This document shows, piece after piece, positions 18,865 to 28,193 of a stretch of DNA of 64,000 bases (positions are counted from its first letter, which is position 1; every line of letters begins with the position of its first letter). The notes under the pieces are model-generated. The model ran no database searches. It saw only the letters and a program-made list of their open reading frames with translations, and was not told the DNA's origin. The position numbers were made by a program, and so were the translations under genes. Origin of the DNA: Izhakiella capsodis (lineage in GTDB: Bacteria > Pseudomonadota > Gammaproteobacteria > Enterobacterales > Enterobacteriaceae). The stretch spans positions 186,001 through 250,000 of the forward strand of contig NZ_FOVC01000003.1 of NCBI RefSeq assembly GCF_900115045.1, written 5' to 3'.

Positions 18865-19512
18865 TCAGCGTTGCAGCTCGTCCAGTGCCGGACCGTCCAG
18901 ATGAGTGACATCGCCTGCCGTTTCCACTATCCAACCGGGGGCCAGCCAGGGACTTTGCTGATAATCGACGCGAGACAGTGAACAGTTACGCAAGCGCAGG
19001 CGACGTTCAGCGGATGGTGCGAGCCCAAGAATGGTACCAATCAGCACACCCAGCGCCATTCCATGACTAACCAGCAATGGACGGCTGCCTTGCGGCAGTT
19101 CCAGACAGCTATTCAGCACTGCGTGCATACGTGCTGCCATCTCCGCCATAGACTCACCTTGCGGGATACGCCCATCAACCGTACCGTCCAATAGTGCGCG
19201 TCGCCATCCCTCTTCTTCATCGGTCAGTGAAGATAACGGCCGCTGCTCCAGTACGCCCATATTAAGCTCGCGCAAGCGCGCGTCTTCGTGGGTTTCACAT
19301 CCGCAGGCGTTAGCGATGATCTCCGCCGTTCTACGGGTGCGTCCTAAGTCGCTGGCAATAATATGTGTAATACCGAGCTGTTTGCTGCGCTCAGCCACCT
19401 GCCGCGCCTGGTATTCACCATTAGCGGTCAAGGGACTGTCAGATTGCCCTTGTAAGCGCCGCTCGGTGTTCCACAGAGTCTCTCCGTGGCGAACAAGATA
19501 AACCTGTAACAT
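18865..19512 (-). CDS. gpmB: Histidine phosphatase family protein GpmB
   Basis: 215 residues of the histidine phosphatase (phosphoglycerate mutase-like) superfamily. The catalytic RHG is at 8-10 (LVRHGETLWN) and the second histidine lies in LLVSHGMALG. Named phosphoglycerate mutase 2 by homology, but E. coli GpmB has been linked to phosphatase activity rather than true mutase activity, so the substrate is open. Order rob-gpmB-yjjX-trpR is as in E. coli. Divergent from yjjX with 51 bp between the starts. Confidence 0.94.
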   Translation of the reverse strand: MLQVYLVRHGETLWNTERRLQGQSDSPLTANGEYQARQVAERSKQLGITHIIASDLGRTRRTAEIIANACGCETHEDARLRELNMGVLEQRPLSSLTDEEEGWRRALLDGTVDGRIPQGESMAEMAARMHAVLNSCLELPQGSRPLLVSHGMALGVLIGTILGLAPSAERRLRLRNCSLSRVDYQQSPWLAPGWIVETAGDVTHLDGPALDELQR

Positions 19513-19563
19513 GTTTTTTCCCGTTATACTGCAATAAATTCACGTAATTACGTTGGAATAATT

Positions 19564-20091
19564 ATGTACCTAATTATCGCCGCCACCACTAATCCTGCCA
19601 AAATTCAGGCTATTTCTGAGGGCTTCAGCGACTTATTTGAACATCAATCCTGCCATACAGAAGGGGTTGAGGTCGACAGTGGCGTAGCAGCACAGCCTAC
19701 GACTAATCTGGAAACACGTACGGGGGCGCGTCAGCGCGTCGCTCAGGCTCGTCGACTTCGCCCAAACGCTGACTTTTGGGTAGCGATCGAGGCAGGAGTC
19801 GAAGATGGCAGCGCTTTTGCGTGGGTCGTGGTAGAAAATCAAACTCAGCGCGGTGAATCACGCTCTGCCAGCTTTATGCTACCCGGCGTAATCGTACAGA
19901 GCATAGCTAATGGCAAAGAGCTGGGTGAAGAGATGGCTCGTCTGACGGGCATTGAGAATATTAAACAAAAAGGGGGCGCGATTGGCGCATTTACCGCCGG
20001 GAAACTGAGCCGCACCCGCGTTTATTACCAGGCGGTTATTCTGGCGCTCTGCCCTTTCCACAATGCCATTTATCAGCAAAATTCAGACTGA
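19564..20091 (+). CDS. yjjX: Inosine/xanthosine triphosphatase YjjX
   Basis: House-cleaning NTPase hydrolysing ITP and XTP, Maf/HAM1-like fold. The 175 residues match the family. Conserved stretches are AATTNPAKIQAI at the N-terminus, ETRTGARQRV, DFWVAIEAGVEDG near 80, and GAIGAFTAGKLSR near 140. It is convergent with trpR and overlaps its 3' end by 9 bp (20083-20091), a compact arrangement. Confidence 0.96.
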   Translation: MYLIIAATTNPAKIQAISEGFSDLFEHQSCHTEGVEVDSGVAAQPTTNLETRTGARQRVAQARRLRPNADFWVAIEAGVEDGSAFAWVVVENQTQRGESRSASFMLPGVIVQSIANGKELGEEMARLTGIENIKQKGGAIGAFTAGKLSRTRVYYQAVILALCPFHNAIYQQNSD

Positions 20092-20412
20092 ACCGCGCTG
20101 AAGCAGTCGCTCCTCAAGCCAGGTTGTCAGCGCCTGCGGCGCGCTTTTGAGGCTGTTTGAACCCCGGGTAATGGTGGCCGTGCCGACGCCCAGCTCATTC
20201 TTCAATTCACGCTGGCTCATTTCCGCACGCATCAGCTCCTGAACAATACGCAGCCGCGTCCCCAGCGCTTCACGCTCATCGGGGGTCATCATTAGTTGTA
20301 ACAACGGGAGCTGCAAGCCGTCATCATAGGCCTGCTGTAGCAGCGCCACAAAGCGAAGCCAGTCATCACTCTGCCGATCATCGGTGACGGAAAAAGCCGG
20401 ATGCTGAAACAT
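20083..20412 (-). CDS. trpR: Trp operon repressor TrpR
   Basis: Tryptophan-activated dimeric repressor of trp biosynthesis genes and of itself, 109 residues (E. coli 108). The core helices carry LMMTPDEREALGTRLRIVQE, and the helix-turn-helix is SQRELKNELGVGTATITRGS. A well-formed trp operator lies 13 bp upstream of the ATG, indicating autoregulation. Downstream of slt on the same strand, as in E. coli. Confidence 0.98.
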   Translation of the reverse strand: MFQHPAFSVTDDRQSDDWLRFVALLQQAYDDGLQLPLLQLMMTPDEREALGTRLRIVQELMRAEMSQRELKNELGVGTATITRGSNSLKSAPQALTTWLEERLLQRGSV

Positions 20413-20424
20413 ATTTAAGCTGCC

Positions 20425-20442
20425 ATACTCGTTAACTAGTAC
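20425..20442 (-). promoter_or_regulatory. TrpR operator (autoregulatory)
   Basis: GTACTAGTTAACGAGTAT on the minus strand contains the core CTAGTTAAC and near-perfect dyad of the trp box consensus GNACTAGTTAACTAGTNC. It lies just upstream of the trpR start, in the position of the E. coli trpR operator. Confidence 0.88.
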
Positions 20443-20466
20443 AGCAGCATACCACAGTTTTGATCC

Positions 20467-22389
20467 TCAGTAATGGCGTTGCCATTCATCGGCGGAAAAC
20501 AGCTTGTCCGATTGCTTCATAAAGTGCCGATAATAGACGTTATAAGCCAGCACGTTTTTCACGTAAAGGCGGGTTTCCGGGAAGGGGATCGTTTCAATAA
20601 AGGCGACGGGATCGAGACGCCCGTCACTGGCTTTTAACCAGCTGCGAACTCTTCCAGGACCGGCATTATAAGCGGCAGATGAGAATATGCGGTTATTACC
20701 AAACTGACGGTATAGGTAATCCAGATAGGCGGTACCGATTTCAATGTTAGTGTGCGGATCTAACAGCTGGCTTTTGTTGATGTAGCCCGGAATGCTGAAC
20801 ATCTTCACGGTTTGAGCTGCCGTAGCCGGCATCAGCTGCATCAGACCAGAAGCACCTACCGGCGAGCGGGCCTTAGGGTCCCAGGCACTTTCCTGACGCG
20901 CAATCGCCATTGCGTAGCTTTCCGGAATCGCTTTATTACGGGTATATTGAGTGAACTCGTCACGCCATGCCAAGGGAAAGCGCTCGGTGAGATTATTCCA
21001 CAGCTTGCCGGTTATCGTGGCCTGAACGCTAAGATCCCACCAGTCATGCTTTAACGCATAACCGGCAAGCGCCTGCTGTTGCAATGAAGTTTTGCCAGCC
21101 AACAGCGAAACCCATTCGCTACGCGCCAGGTTATCCATTCCCCAATGCATCAGCTCACGGATCCGGGCAAGCGTTGCATCCTGAATGACCTCTGCACTGA
21201 TTGCTGGCACCGGATCAATCCGCAGAGGGTAGGCGACGCCTAATCGCTGCGCCGCTACCATCGGGTAGAACCCCCGCTCCCGCATAAGCCTACGCAGAAT
21301 GGCATCCGCTTCGTCTTTACGCCCCTGAGACAGCAGTAAATCGGCCTGCCAGTACTGCCACTCTTCCTTTTCTTTTGCCTCGACAGGCAGACGTGCCAGC
21401 CAGGTATTCAGTCCCCGGAGATCGTTATTGGCTAACGCCAAACGTATCCGCCGCTCTATCAAAGATACCGATTCACTGTCCATGATCACACTATCACGCC
21501 AGCGCGCCTGCTCAGAAGTCACATCGGTTCCAATAATACGCCAGACGACCGTCTCTTTCAGATCCTGAGCCTCCCGGTCGCTCATCTTTTGCAGCCGGGT
21601 AAGCGTAGGTATCATTGCGCGGGCATCTTCCGGGCTCTGGCGCGCCAGTCTGGCGAAGGCAAAGCTGGTCAGCTGACGGGTAAAATCGGTAGGCCCCACC
21701 TTAGCGGCAAAGTTTTCAACCGAGTCGGGATCATTTTGCAATTGGATAATCGCCTGGCCGATGGTTTTGTAGTCATCAGGAAGCTGTTTTGCAAGAGCGT
21801 CAACCAGGCTACCGTTACCGACTTTCATTGCCAGACGAATACGCTCCAGCGTGGCATCGGCAGTCTGCTGCCCGGCGGCCTGCCAGACGTTAAATAAATT
21901 ATTACACGCTGCAGGCAAAGCGGTACCGCGTAACCAGATATCTTTTGCACCGTGCCAGGCAACCTCCTGCTGACCAGTCGCCCATTTTGCATAATACCAG
22001 TTACAACGTGCGGCAACGGGCCCCGGCTCTTGCGGGCTGAAGCTCAGTAGCCCCTTCCAGTCCTGACGTCTTGCTAACTCGTTAATAAAACGCGAATCCA
22101 GCGTGCGCACTGGAGGTAAGGTAGGGTAACGCTGAATAAACTGTCGCACCGCCAGGCTTGTCTCGTTTTGCAGATTCTGCGTCAGCCACCGATATTCGAG
22201 ATAAGGATAGAGCGGGTAGTCGCGCAAGCCTGGCATCAACTGCTCAACCCGATCCATCTGATTGCTGTCCCAGGCCTGCTTAATCTGCTGATAACGATCG
22301 CGTTGGGCCTCAAGCGAGTCTGCCTGGGCCGTTCCAACCACCAGCGTCATACAGGTGCCCGCCATCCACCACTGCCATTTGTTTACCAT
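20467..22389 (-). CDS. slt: Soluble lytic murein transglycosylase Slt70
   Basis: Periplasmic exo-acting lytic transglycosylase that cleaves peptidoglycan to 1,6-anhydromuropeptides. The 640 residues match E. coli Slt (645). A signal peptide of about 23 residues ends AQA before DSLEAQ. A long helical superhelix (U and L domains) follows, then the C-terminal catalytic domain with ARQESAWDPKARSPVGASG (glutamate of the ES motif), LMQLMPATA and AAYNAGPGRV. Located upstream of trpR; divergent from deoR. Confidence 0.97.
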   Translation of the reverse strand: MVNKWQWWMAGTCMTLVVGTAQADSLEAQRDRYQQIKQAWDSNQMDRVEQLMPGLRDYPLYPYLEYRWLTQNLQNETSLAVRQFIQRYPTLPPVRTLDSRFINELARRQDWKGLLSFSPQEPGPVAARCNWYYAKWATGQQEVAWHGAKDIWLRGTALPAACNNLFNVWQAAGQQTADATLERIRLAMKVGNGSLVDALAKQLPDDYKTIGQAIIQLQNDPDSVENFAAKVGPTDFTRQLTSFAFARLARQSPEDARAMIPTLTRLQKMSDREAQDLKETVVWRIIGTDVTSEQARWRDSVIMDSESVSLIERRIRLALANNDLRGLNTWLARLPVEAKEKEEWQYWQADLLLSQGRKDEADAILRRLMRERGFYPMVAAQRLGVAYPLRIDPVPAISAEVIQDATLARIRELMHWGMDNLARSEWVSLLAGKTSLQQQALAGYALKHDWWDLSVQATITGKLWNNLTERFPLAWRDEFTQYTRNKAIPESYAMAIARQESAWDPKARSPVGASGLMQLMPATAAQTVKMFSIPGYINKSQLLDPHTNIEIGTAYLDYLYRQFGNNRIFSSAAYNAGPGRVRSWLKASDGRLDPVAFIETIPFPETRLYVKNVLAYNVYYRHFMKQSDKLFSADEWQRHY

Positions 22390-22660
22390 GACCGTCCTCG
22401 CATGCTACCCGGGAATATAGGGTTAACTTTCAGGGTTATCTTTCCTCATGCTAACCGGGCTGCGCGCTGGTTACCATGACGATTATTCAAATTGTCACTG
22501 CAATTGACCTCTTTTAACGGCTAAGGTTTCACCGTTAACCTGTAGAGGAGGGTAATAAAGCCTGACTGTGGTGTCAGTCGATAACGACTATTTGCGGCTA
22601 ACAGCGTTAAATGTATAGTGACGTAACGCGCTGACAACACGGGAATCGGACTACGCTATG

Positions 22661-23431
22661 ATGGAAAACCGCCGCAATGAGCGCATCAGTAAGCTTATCC
22701 ATGCGTTGAAACGCAAAGATAAAATACACCTTAAAGAGGCGGCACGCTTGCTTGGTGTATCAGAAATGACCATACGCCGTGATATGAGTGAAGAGAACAC
22801 TGGCCTAGTCCTGCTCGGCGGCTATATCGTTAGCAATTTGCGCCACCATCATCATCACTATTTCCTTTCAGATCAGCAATCGCAAAACGTCGCGCGAAAA
22901 CGCCGGCTGGCTGGTGTTGCGGCAGAATTAATCGAGCCAGATGACATTCTGTTTTTCGACTGTGGTACGACTATGCCCTGGATTATCGATGCAATACCGG
23001 AAGAGCTCCCCTTTACCGCTATTTGTTACGCCATGAATACGTTCGCCGCACTGAAAGAAAAGCCCGCCTGCCGGGTGTTATTGAGTGGCGGTGAATTCTC
23101 CGCTGATAACGCGATTTTCATGCCACTGGGTCCCCTCAGCTTGCTGGAGACGCTTTGCCCTGATAAAGCCTTTATCTCCGCTGCCGGCATTAACGTGAAC
23201 CAGGGGGTGACCTGCTATAACCTTAACGAGCTACCCATGAAACATCGGGCGCTGCAGCGGGCCGAGACGTCAATCCTGGTTGCCGACAGCACCAAATACA
23301 ACAAGGTACTGCCCGTAAGGATTGGTGAGCTTTCGCAGTTTGATATGTTGATTAGCGATCTCGCTCCGCAAGGCGATTTGAACCGCCAACTGGCTGAACA
23401 CCAGGTGCGGCTGGCAGTCGCCGACAACTGA
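22661..23431 (+). CDS. deoR: Deoxyribose operon repressor DeoR
   Basis: Founding member of the DeoR family, repressing deoCABD and nupG and released by deoxyribose-5-phosphate. 256 residues from the second of two adjacent ATGs (22658 and 22661); E. coli DeoR (252) starts MExRR at the equivalent residue. The helix-turn-helix is HLKEAARLLGVSEMTIRRD. The effector domain holds FFDCGTTMPWIIDAIPEE, CRVLLSGGEFSADNAIF and ADSTKYNKV, close to E. coli DeoR itself rather than to other family members. A run of five histidines follows the DNA-binding domain. In E. coli deoR is unlinked to deo; here it is about 7-11 kb away, between slt and ettA. Confidence 0.9.
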   Translation: MENRRNERISKLIHALKRKDKIHLKEAARLLGVSEMTIRRDMSEENTGLVLLGGYIVSNLRHHHHHYFLSDQQSQNVARKRRLAGVAAELIEPDDILFFDCGTTMPWIIDAIPEELPFTAICYAMNTFAALKEKPACRVLLSGGEFSADNAIFMPLGPLSLLETLCPDKAFISAAGINVNQGVTCYNLNELPMKHRALQRAETSILVADSTKYNKVLPVRIGELSQFDMLISDLAPQGDLNRQLAEHQVRLAVADN

Positions 23432-23785
23432 GCTTCACCACTTGCGCCCGGCGATTTTGCAACACGTCCCTCAGGGGTTAGCACAGTAAACCCGATCAGA
23501 CTTTTCATCGCTCTGCGCTGAGACCATGAATCCCACTTCCGCTAAATCTGGCGGAATTGTTGAATCAGACCGCCATCAGGTTTTTTTTAGCACCGATCCC
23601 CCCCTGATATCTATCGCATTTTTTTTAATGTTAAAAATTAGAAGCAAACACAGGGAGTCATACACCTGGATCGCGCAAGAGGTTGGGTACATCGCTGTGA
23701 TTAAGCCGCGAAAACGGCTAAACTTCGGGTTCAGTGTGGGCATGCTTCGCCCAACCCACCCTATCATTAAGAGGCTTGTAGCAAC
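23432..23785 (+). other. Intergenic region deoR-ettA
   Basis: 354 bp with no convincing gene. GGCGG at 23550-23554 can pair with CCGCC near 23570, with a T run at 23581-23588, which might end deoR transcription, but the T run is separated from the stem. AAGAGG at 23769-23774 is the ettA ribosome-binding site. Confidence 0.4.
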
Positions 23786-25453
23786 GTGGCTCAATTTGTC
23801 TATAGCATGCATCGCGTCGGCAAGGTCGTTCCGCCGAAGCGTCATATTCTGAAAAATATCTCTCTCAGCTTTTTCCCAGGCGCCAAAATTGGTGTTCTTG
23901 GCCTGAACGGCGCCGGTAAATCCACCCTGCTGCGCATTATGGCAGGCATTGATAAAGATATTGAAGGCGAGGCGCGTCCGCAGCCTGGCATTAGAATCGG
24001 CTACCTGCCGCAGGAGCCAAAGCTGGATCCGACGCACAGCGTTCGTGAATCGGTCGAGGAAGCGGTAGCCGAAGTCGTCAACGCTCTCAAACGCCTGGAC
24101 GAAGTCTATACTCTGTACGCCGATCCGGATGCCGATTTTGACAAACTGGCAGCCGAGCAGGGCAAGCTGGAAGAGATCATCCAGGCCCATGATGGCCACA
24201 ACCTGAATAACCAGCTGGAGCGGGCTGCCGATGCGCTGCGCCTACCAGATTGGGATGCAAAAATTGAAAATCTCTCCGGGGGGGAGCGTCGTCGCGTCGC
24301 GATCTGCCGCCTCCTGCTGGAAAAACCGGATATGCTGCTGCTCGATGAGCCTACCAACCACCTCGATGCTGAATCAGTTGGCTGGCTCGAACGCTTCCTG
24401 CACGATTTCGAAGGCACGGTGGTCGCTATCACCCATGACCGCTACTTTCTGGATAATGTTGCCGGCTGGATCCTCGAACTCGACCGTGGCGAAGGCATTC
24501 CCTGGGAAGGCAATTATTCTTCGTGGCTGGAGCAGAAAGATCAGCGTCTGGCGCAGGAAGCCTCTTCTGAAGCTGCTCGCCGTAAATCAATCGAGAAAGA
24601 GCTGGAATGGGTGCGTCAGGGTACCCGAGGGCGTCAGTCTAAAGGTAAAGCACGCCTGGCGCGCTTTGAAGAGCTAAACAGCACTGACTATCAGAAACGT
24701 AACGAAACCAACGAACTGTTTATTCCACCCGGCCCACGCTTGGGTGACAAAGTGGTTGAAGTACAGAATCTGAGTAAATCTTATGGCGATAAACTGCTGA
24801 TTGATAACCTATCCTTCTCGCTGCCAAAAGGTGCCATCGTCGGTATTATCGGTCCGAACGGTGCCGGTAAATCCACCCTGTTCCGCATGTTGTCCGGCCA
24901 GGAACAACCTGATTCCGGTTCAATTGCGCTGGGCGACACCGTGAAGCTGGCATCGGTTGATCAATTCCGCGACGCAATGGATGATAAAAAAACCGTCTGG
25001 GAAGAAGTATCCGGCGGCCAGGACATTATGCGAATCGGTACCTTTGAAATGCCCAGTCGTGCCTACGTTGGCCGCTTTAACTTCAAAGGCACGGATCAGG
25101 GAAAACGCGTGGGTGAGCTATCTGGGGGTGAACGTGGCCGTTTGCATCTGGCCAAGTTGCTACAGGTTGGCGGTAACCTGCTTCTGCTCGATGAACCGAC
25201 CAACGACCTTGATGTGGAAACCCTGCGCGCCCTTGAAACCGCGCTGCTTGAGTTTCCGGGCTGCGCAATGGTTATCTCCCATGACCGTTGGTTCCTCGAC
25301 CGCATCGCCACCCATATTATCGACTATCAGGACGAGGGCAAGGTGGCGTTCTTTGAAGGTAATTTTACCGAATACGAAGAGTATAAAAAGCGCACGCTTG
25401 GTGCCGAAGCGTTGCAACCCAAACGCATGAAGTACAAGCGCATGACCAAGTAA
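23786..25453 (+). CDS. ettA: Energy-dependent translational throttle protein EttA
   Basis: ABC-F ATPase that binds the ribosomal E site and gates the first elongation step according to ATP/ADP level. The 555 residues equal E. coli EttA. Two ABC domains are seen: Walker A GLNGAGKST near 40 and GPNGAGKST near 355; signatures LSGGERRRVAI and LSGGERGRLHL; Walker B LLLLDEPTNHLD and LLLLDEPTNDLD. Between them is the charged linker (P-site tRNA-interaction motif). The start is GTG, preceded by AAGAGG. No membrane domain exists, as expected for ABC-F. Confidence 0.98.
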   Translation: MAQFVYSMHRVGKVVPPKRHILKNISLSFFPGAKIGVLGLNGAGKSTLLRIMAGIDKDIEGEARPQPGIRIGYLPQEPKLDPTHSVRESVEEAVAEVVNALKRLDEVYTLYADPDADFDKLAAEQGKLEEIIQAHDGHNLNNQLERAADALRLPDWDAKIENLSGGERRRVAICRLLLEKPDMLLLDEPTNHLDAESVGWLERFLHDFEGTVVAITHDRYFLDNVAGWILELDRGEGIPWEGNYSSWLEQKDQRLAQEASSEAARRKSIEKELEWVRQGTRGRQSKGKARLARFEELNSTDYQKRNETNELFIPPGPRLGDKVVEVQNLSKSYGDKLLIDNLSFSLPKGAIVGIIGPNGAGKSTLFRMLSGQEQPDSGSIALGDTVKLASVDQFRDAMDDKKTVWEEVSGGQDIMRIGTFEMPSRAYVGRFNFKGTDQGKRVGELSGGERGRLHLAKLLQVGGNLLLLDEPTNDLDVETLRALETALLEFPGCAMVISHDRWFLDRIATHIIDYQDEGKVAFFEGNFTEYEEYKKRTLGAEALQPKRMKYKRMTK

Positions 25454-25456
25454 CGG

Positions 25457-25485
25457 CAAAAACGGCGGGATCTCCCGCCGTTTTT
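25457..25485 (+). terminator. ettA/nadR bidirectional terminator
   Basis: Stem ACGGCGGGA / TCCCGCCGT with a 2-nt loop between A-rich and T-rich flanks, just after the ettA stop and 18 bp before the nadR stop. It can serve both convergent genes. Confidence 0.9.
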
Positions 25486-25502
25486 CTGCGTCTCCTGAGC
25501 CT

Positions 25503-26741
25503 TTACTGTCCGGCCGACTCCCCCAGCATCTCCCGTACCAGCTCAATACAACGCATAAAGCGTCGATCGTAGTCATCTTCGGTCACGTGCTTGTAGGGGA
25601 TATGGTTCGCTTCAAGCAAACTAACCAATAGCGACTGAAACTCTTTGCGATCGACCGAGCTGCCAAGACTGCGCAGACCATCAGCAACCCAGGGCACATT
25701 GTTTTCTACCAGGATGACCAGATCAAAACGATACTCATCGATCAGCGCCTGCACAAAGGGATGCTCGCGGCCTTCGTACTTTTTGCAGAACGCCTGGGTG
25801 GTAACGAAATCGGTATCAACAAAGGCAACACGGTTGGCATATTTAACTGCAAAATCAATGTACTGTGCCTGGCCTAGCGCAATCTTGTCATAATCTGAAT
25901 ACTGCAGAGCCATTTCATCGCCACCGAGATGGGAAAACACGTAATCCCGTCCATACTCCCAGGCACTGGTGGTATTAAAGATTGTTGCCAGTTTGTTCAC
26001 CAGCGTTGACTTGCCGCTCGACTCGCCGCCCAGAATAGCGACGGTACGCACGAAGAACGGCTTCACCTCAGTGGGAATATATTCCCAGTAGCGGAATGGA
26101 TTGTGGCGAATCTGTGTGCCGCTGATATTCATAAAAGAACGCAGTGGATCGATGACGACCGCGTCAATTCCCAACCAGCGGCGAAACTGAGGTGCATCGC
26201 CTTCCTCGCTGGTATAGACCCGATCGGCCGTGATCCCTTTCGTAGCCATAAAGGCGCTGATGCCTTCGCTCCAGACGTCCCAACCGTGGGGATAAGGCTC
26301 CATACCCTGCTCGTTAAAAGAGTGAATATGAATATTTTTCTGATACTTAAAGGTTTGCAGCAGCCAGCGCAGACGGTCGCTTATCGTCGGCTGCTGAGAC
26401 ATGGCGCTGTTTTTGAACAACTGTAAATCTCGCGGTTCATCGTAACCCATGATGATATGTAGCTCGTCAACCTGACTGCAAGCCCGCTGAATCAGATAGA
26501 TATGGCCGGTATGGAGCGGATAAAATTTGCCGAATACCACCCCAACCGTTTTTTCGCGCCGTGGAAACTCCAGACCAAGAAAACGGTGCAGCGCCTCCAG
26601 TTTCAGCGCACTGGGACTTTTGATTTTCGCATTCAGCAGCTGGCTGAGATAGCCTTTGGTCATCCCACTGGCATCTGCCACCTGCTGTAGCGTATGGCCC
26701 TGCTGACGAATCGCCGTTTTCAGATAGTCAAACGATGACAA
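25503..26741 (-). CDS. nadR: Trifunctional NAD regulator/NMN adenylyltransferase/ribosylnicotinamide kinase
   Basis: NadR represses NAD synthesis genes and also makes NAD from NMN and NMN from nicotinamide riboside. 412 residues (E. coli 410). Order: N-terminal Xre-type helix-turn-helix (TLQQVADASGMTKGYLSQLL), adenylyltransferase with GKFYPLHTGHIYLIQ (HxGH, about 71-85), then the kinase domain with P-loop GGESSGKSTL near 240. The start is a TTG preceded by GGAGGCG. Last of the serB-radA-nadR unit and convergent with ettA. Confidence 0.97.
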   Translation of the reverse strand: MSSFDYLKTAIRQQGHTLQQVADASGMTKGYLSQLLNAKIKSPSALKLEALHRFLGLEFPRREKTVGVVFGKFYPLHTGHIYLIQRACSQVDELHIIMGYDEPRDLQLFKNSAMSQQPTISDRLRWLLQTFKYQKNIHIHSFNEQGMEPYPHGWDVWSEGISAFMATKGITADRVYTSEEGDAPQFRRWLGIDAVVIDPLRSFMNISGTQIRHNPFRYWEYIPTEVKPFFVRTVAILGGESSGKSTLVNKLATIFNTTSAWEYGRDYVFSHLGGDEMALQYSDYDKIALGQAQYIDFAVKYANRVAFVDTDFVTTQAFCKKYEGREHPFVQALIDEYRFDLVILVENNVPWVADGLRSLGSSVDRKEFQSLLVSLLEANHIPYKHVTEDDYDRRFMRCIELVREMLGESAGQ

Positions 26742-26799
26742 GTTGCGCCTCCTGCAAAATAAAAGCAGTGCTGTTCAGTATGGCAGCACTGCCTGAAAC

Positions 26800-28182
26800 T
26801 TAGAAATCGTCAAGGATCGTCAGCGCATCAGTCAGCTTCTTCACCCCAAAAATATGCATATTTTCCGGCGCTTTCTTCGGTACATTGGCATAAGGAACTA
26901 TCGCCCGACGAAAACCATGTTTCGCCGCTTCGGAAATACGCTCCTGACCACTGGGCACCGGGCGAATCTCTCCGGCCAGCCCCACCTCACCAAACACCAC
27001 CAAATCCTGTGGCAGTGGGCGATCACGCAAGCTGGACACCATTGACAGCAGTAGCGCCAGATCGGCGCTGGTTTCGGTCACTTTAACCCCGCCCACGACA
27101 TTAACAAACACATCCTGATCGGCCATTTGCAGCCCGCCGTGCCGGTGCAACACCGCCAGTAAAATAGCCAGTCGATTCTGCTCTAGCCCAACAGCCACTC
27201 GGCGCGGATTAGACATCATTGAATGATCCACCAGCGCCTGAATCTCCACCAACAGTGGCCGGGTGCCTTCCCAGACTACCACTACCGAGCTACCGGAAGT
27301 GACTTCATCACTGCGACTAAGAAAAATAGCTGAGGGGTTACTCACCTCACGCAGCCCCTGTTCGGTCATGGCGAATACGCCCAGCTCATTCACCGCGCCG
27401 AAGCGATTTTTATGGCTGCGAAGCGTACGAAAACGTGAGTCGGCATCGCCATCCAGCAGGACCGAACAGTCAATACAGTGCTCCAGCACTTTCGGCCCCG
27501 CCAACGAGCCATCTTTAGTGACGTGCCCAACCATGACAATGGCCACGCCACGGGTTTTAGCAAAGCGAGTCAGCCAGGCGGCGGTTTCCCGCACTTGGGC
27601 AACACTGCCAGGCGATGACTGAATATCCGCCATATGCATGACCTGGATGGAGTCAATCACCATCAGCTGGGGCTGCTCCTGCTCCGCTATCAGACAGATC
27701 TGCTCAATGCTGGTTTCTGACAGCATGTGCAGATTCTCCGTTGGCAATCCCAGCCGGTGAGCGCGCATTGCAACCTGCTGCAACGACTCTTCACCGGTGA
27801 CGTACAACGTTTTCATCTGCGTGGCTAGCTTACAAAGGGTTTGTAGCAGCAAAGTACTTTTACCGGCACCCGGATTCCCGCCGATAAGTATCGCGCTGCC
27901 CGGTACCACACCGCCGCCCAATACCCGATCAAATTCTTTAAAACCAGTGGAAAAACGCGGCAGCGCTTCGAGACTTATCTCGGAGAGTTTCTGCACGCGG
28001 CTGGCACCAGCGCTGCCGGCATAGCCGCTCAGGCGTTCATTACGGCCAGCGCCTGGTGAAGCCGCCAGCCGAACTTCCGTAATCGTATTCCAGGCGTGGC
28101 AGGCGCTGCACTGCCCTTGCCAACGTGGATAATCTGCGCCACATTCATTGCAAACAAATGCGCGTTTCGCCCCTTTCGCCAA
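26800..28182 (-). CDS. radA: DNA repair protein RadA (Sms)
   Basis: RecA-like DnaB-type ATPase promoting branch migration in recombination, 460 residues as in E. coli. N-terminal C4 zinc finger CNECGADYPRWQGQCSACH, Walker A GGNPGAGKSTLL near 95, the diagnostic KNRFG motif in SHKNRFGAVNELG near 255, and a C-terminal Lon-like domain. The start is TTG (E. coli radA is also TTG by my recollection), 11 bp after serB. It is part of serB-radA-nadR. Confidence 0.97.
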   Translation of the reverse strand: MAKGAKRAFVCNECGADYPRWQGQCSACHAWNTITEVRLAASPGAGRNERLSGYAGSAGASRVQKLSEISLEALPRFSTGFKEFDRVLGGGVVPGSAILIGGNPGAGKSTLLLQTLCKLATQMKTLYVTGEESLQQVAMRAHRLGLPTENLHMLSETSIEQICLIAEQEQPQLMVIDSIQVMHMADIQSSPGSVAQVRETAAWLTRFAKTRGVAIVMVGHVTKDGSLAGPKVLEHCIDCSVLLDGDADSRFRTLRSHKNRFGAVNELGVFAMTEQGLREVSNPSAIFLSRSDEVTSGSSVVVVWEGTRPLLVEIQALVDHSMMSNPRRVAVGLEQNRLAILLAVLHRHGGLQMADQDVFVNVVGGVKVTETSADLALLLSMVSSLRDRPLPQDLVVFGEVGLAGEIRPVPSGQERISEAAKHGFRRAIVPYANVPKKAPENMHIFGVKKLTDALTILDDF

Positions 28183-28193
28183 CGTAACCTCTG

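Noticed and set aside
23526..23852. 108-codon plus frame in front of ettA
   Set aside because: Runs into the ettA start in another phase; no ribosome site or motif.
23576..24199. 207-codon minus frame over the ettA start
   Set aside because: Antisense to ettA; composition is a mirror of the ettA frame, no family motif.
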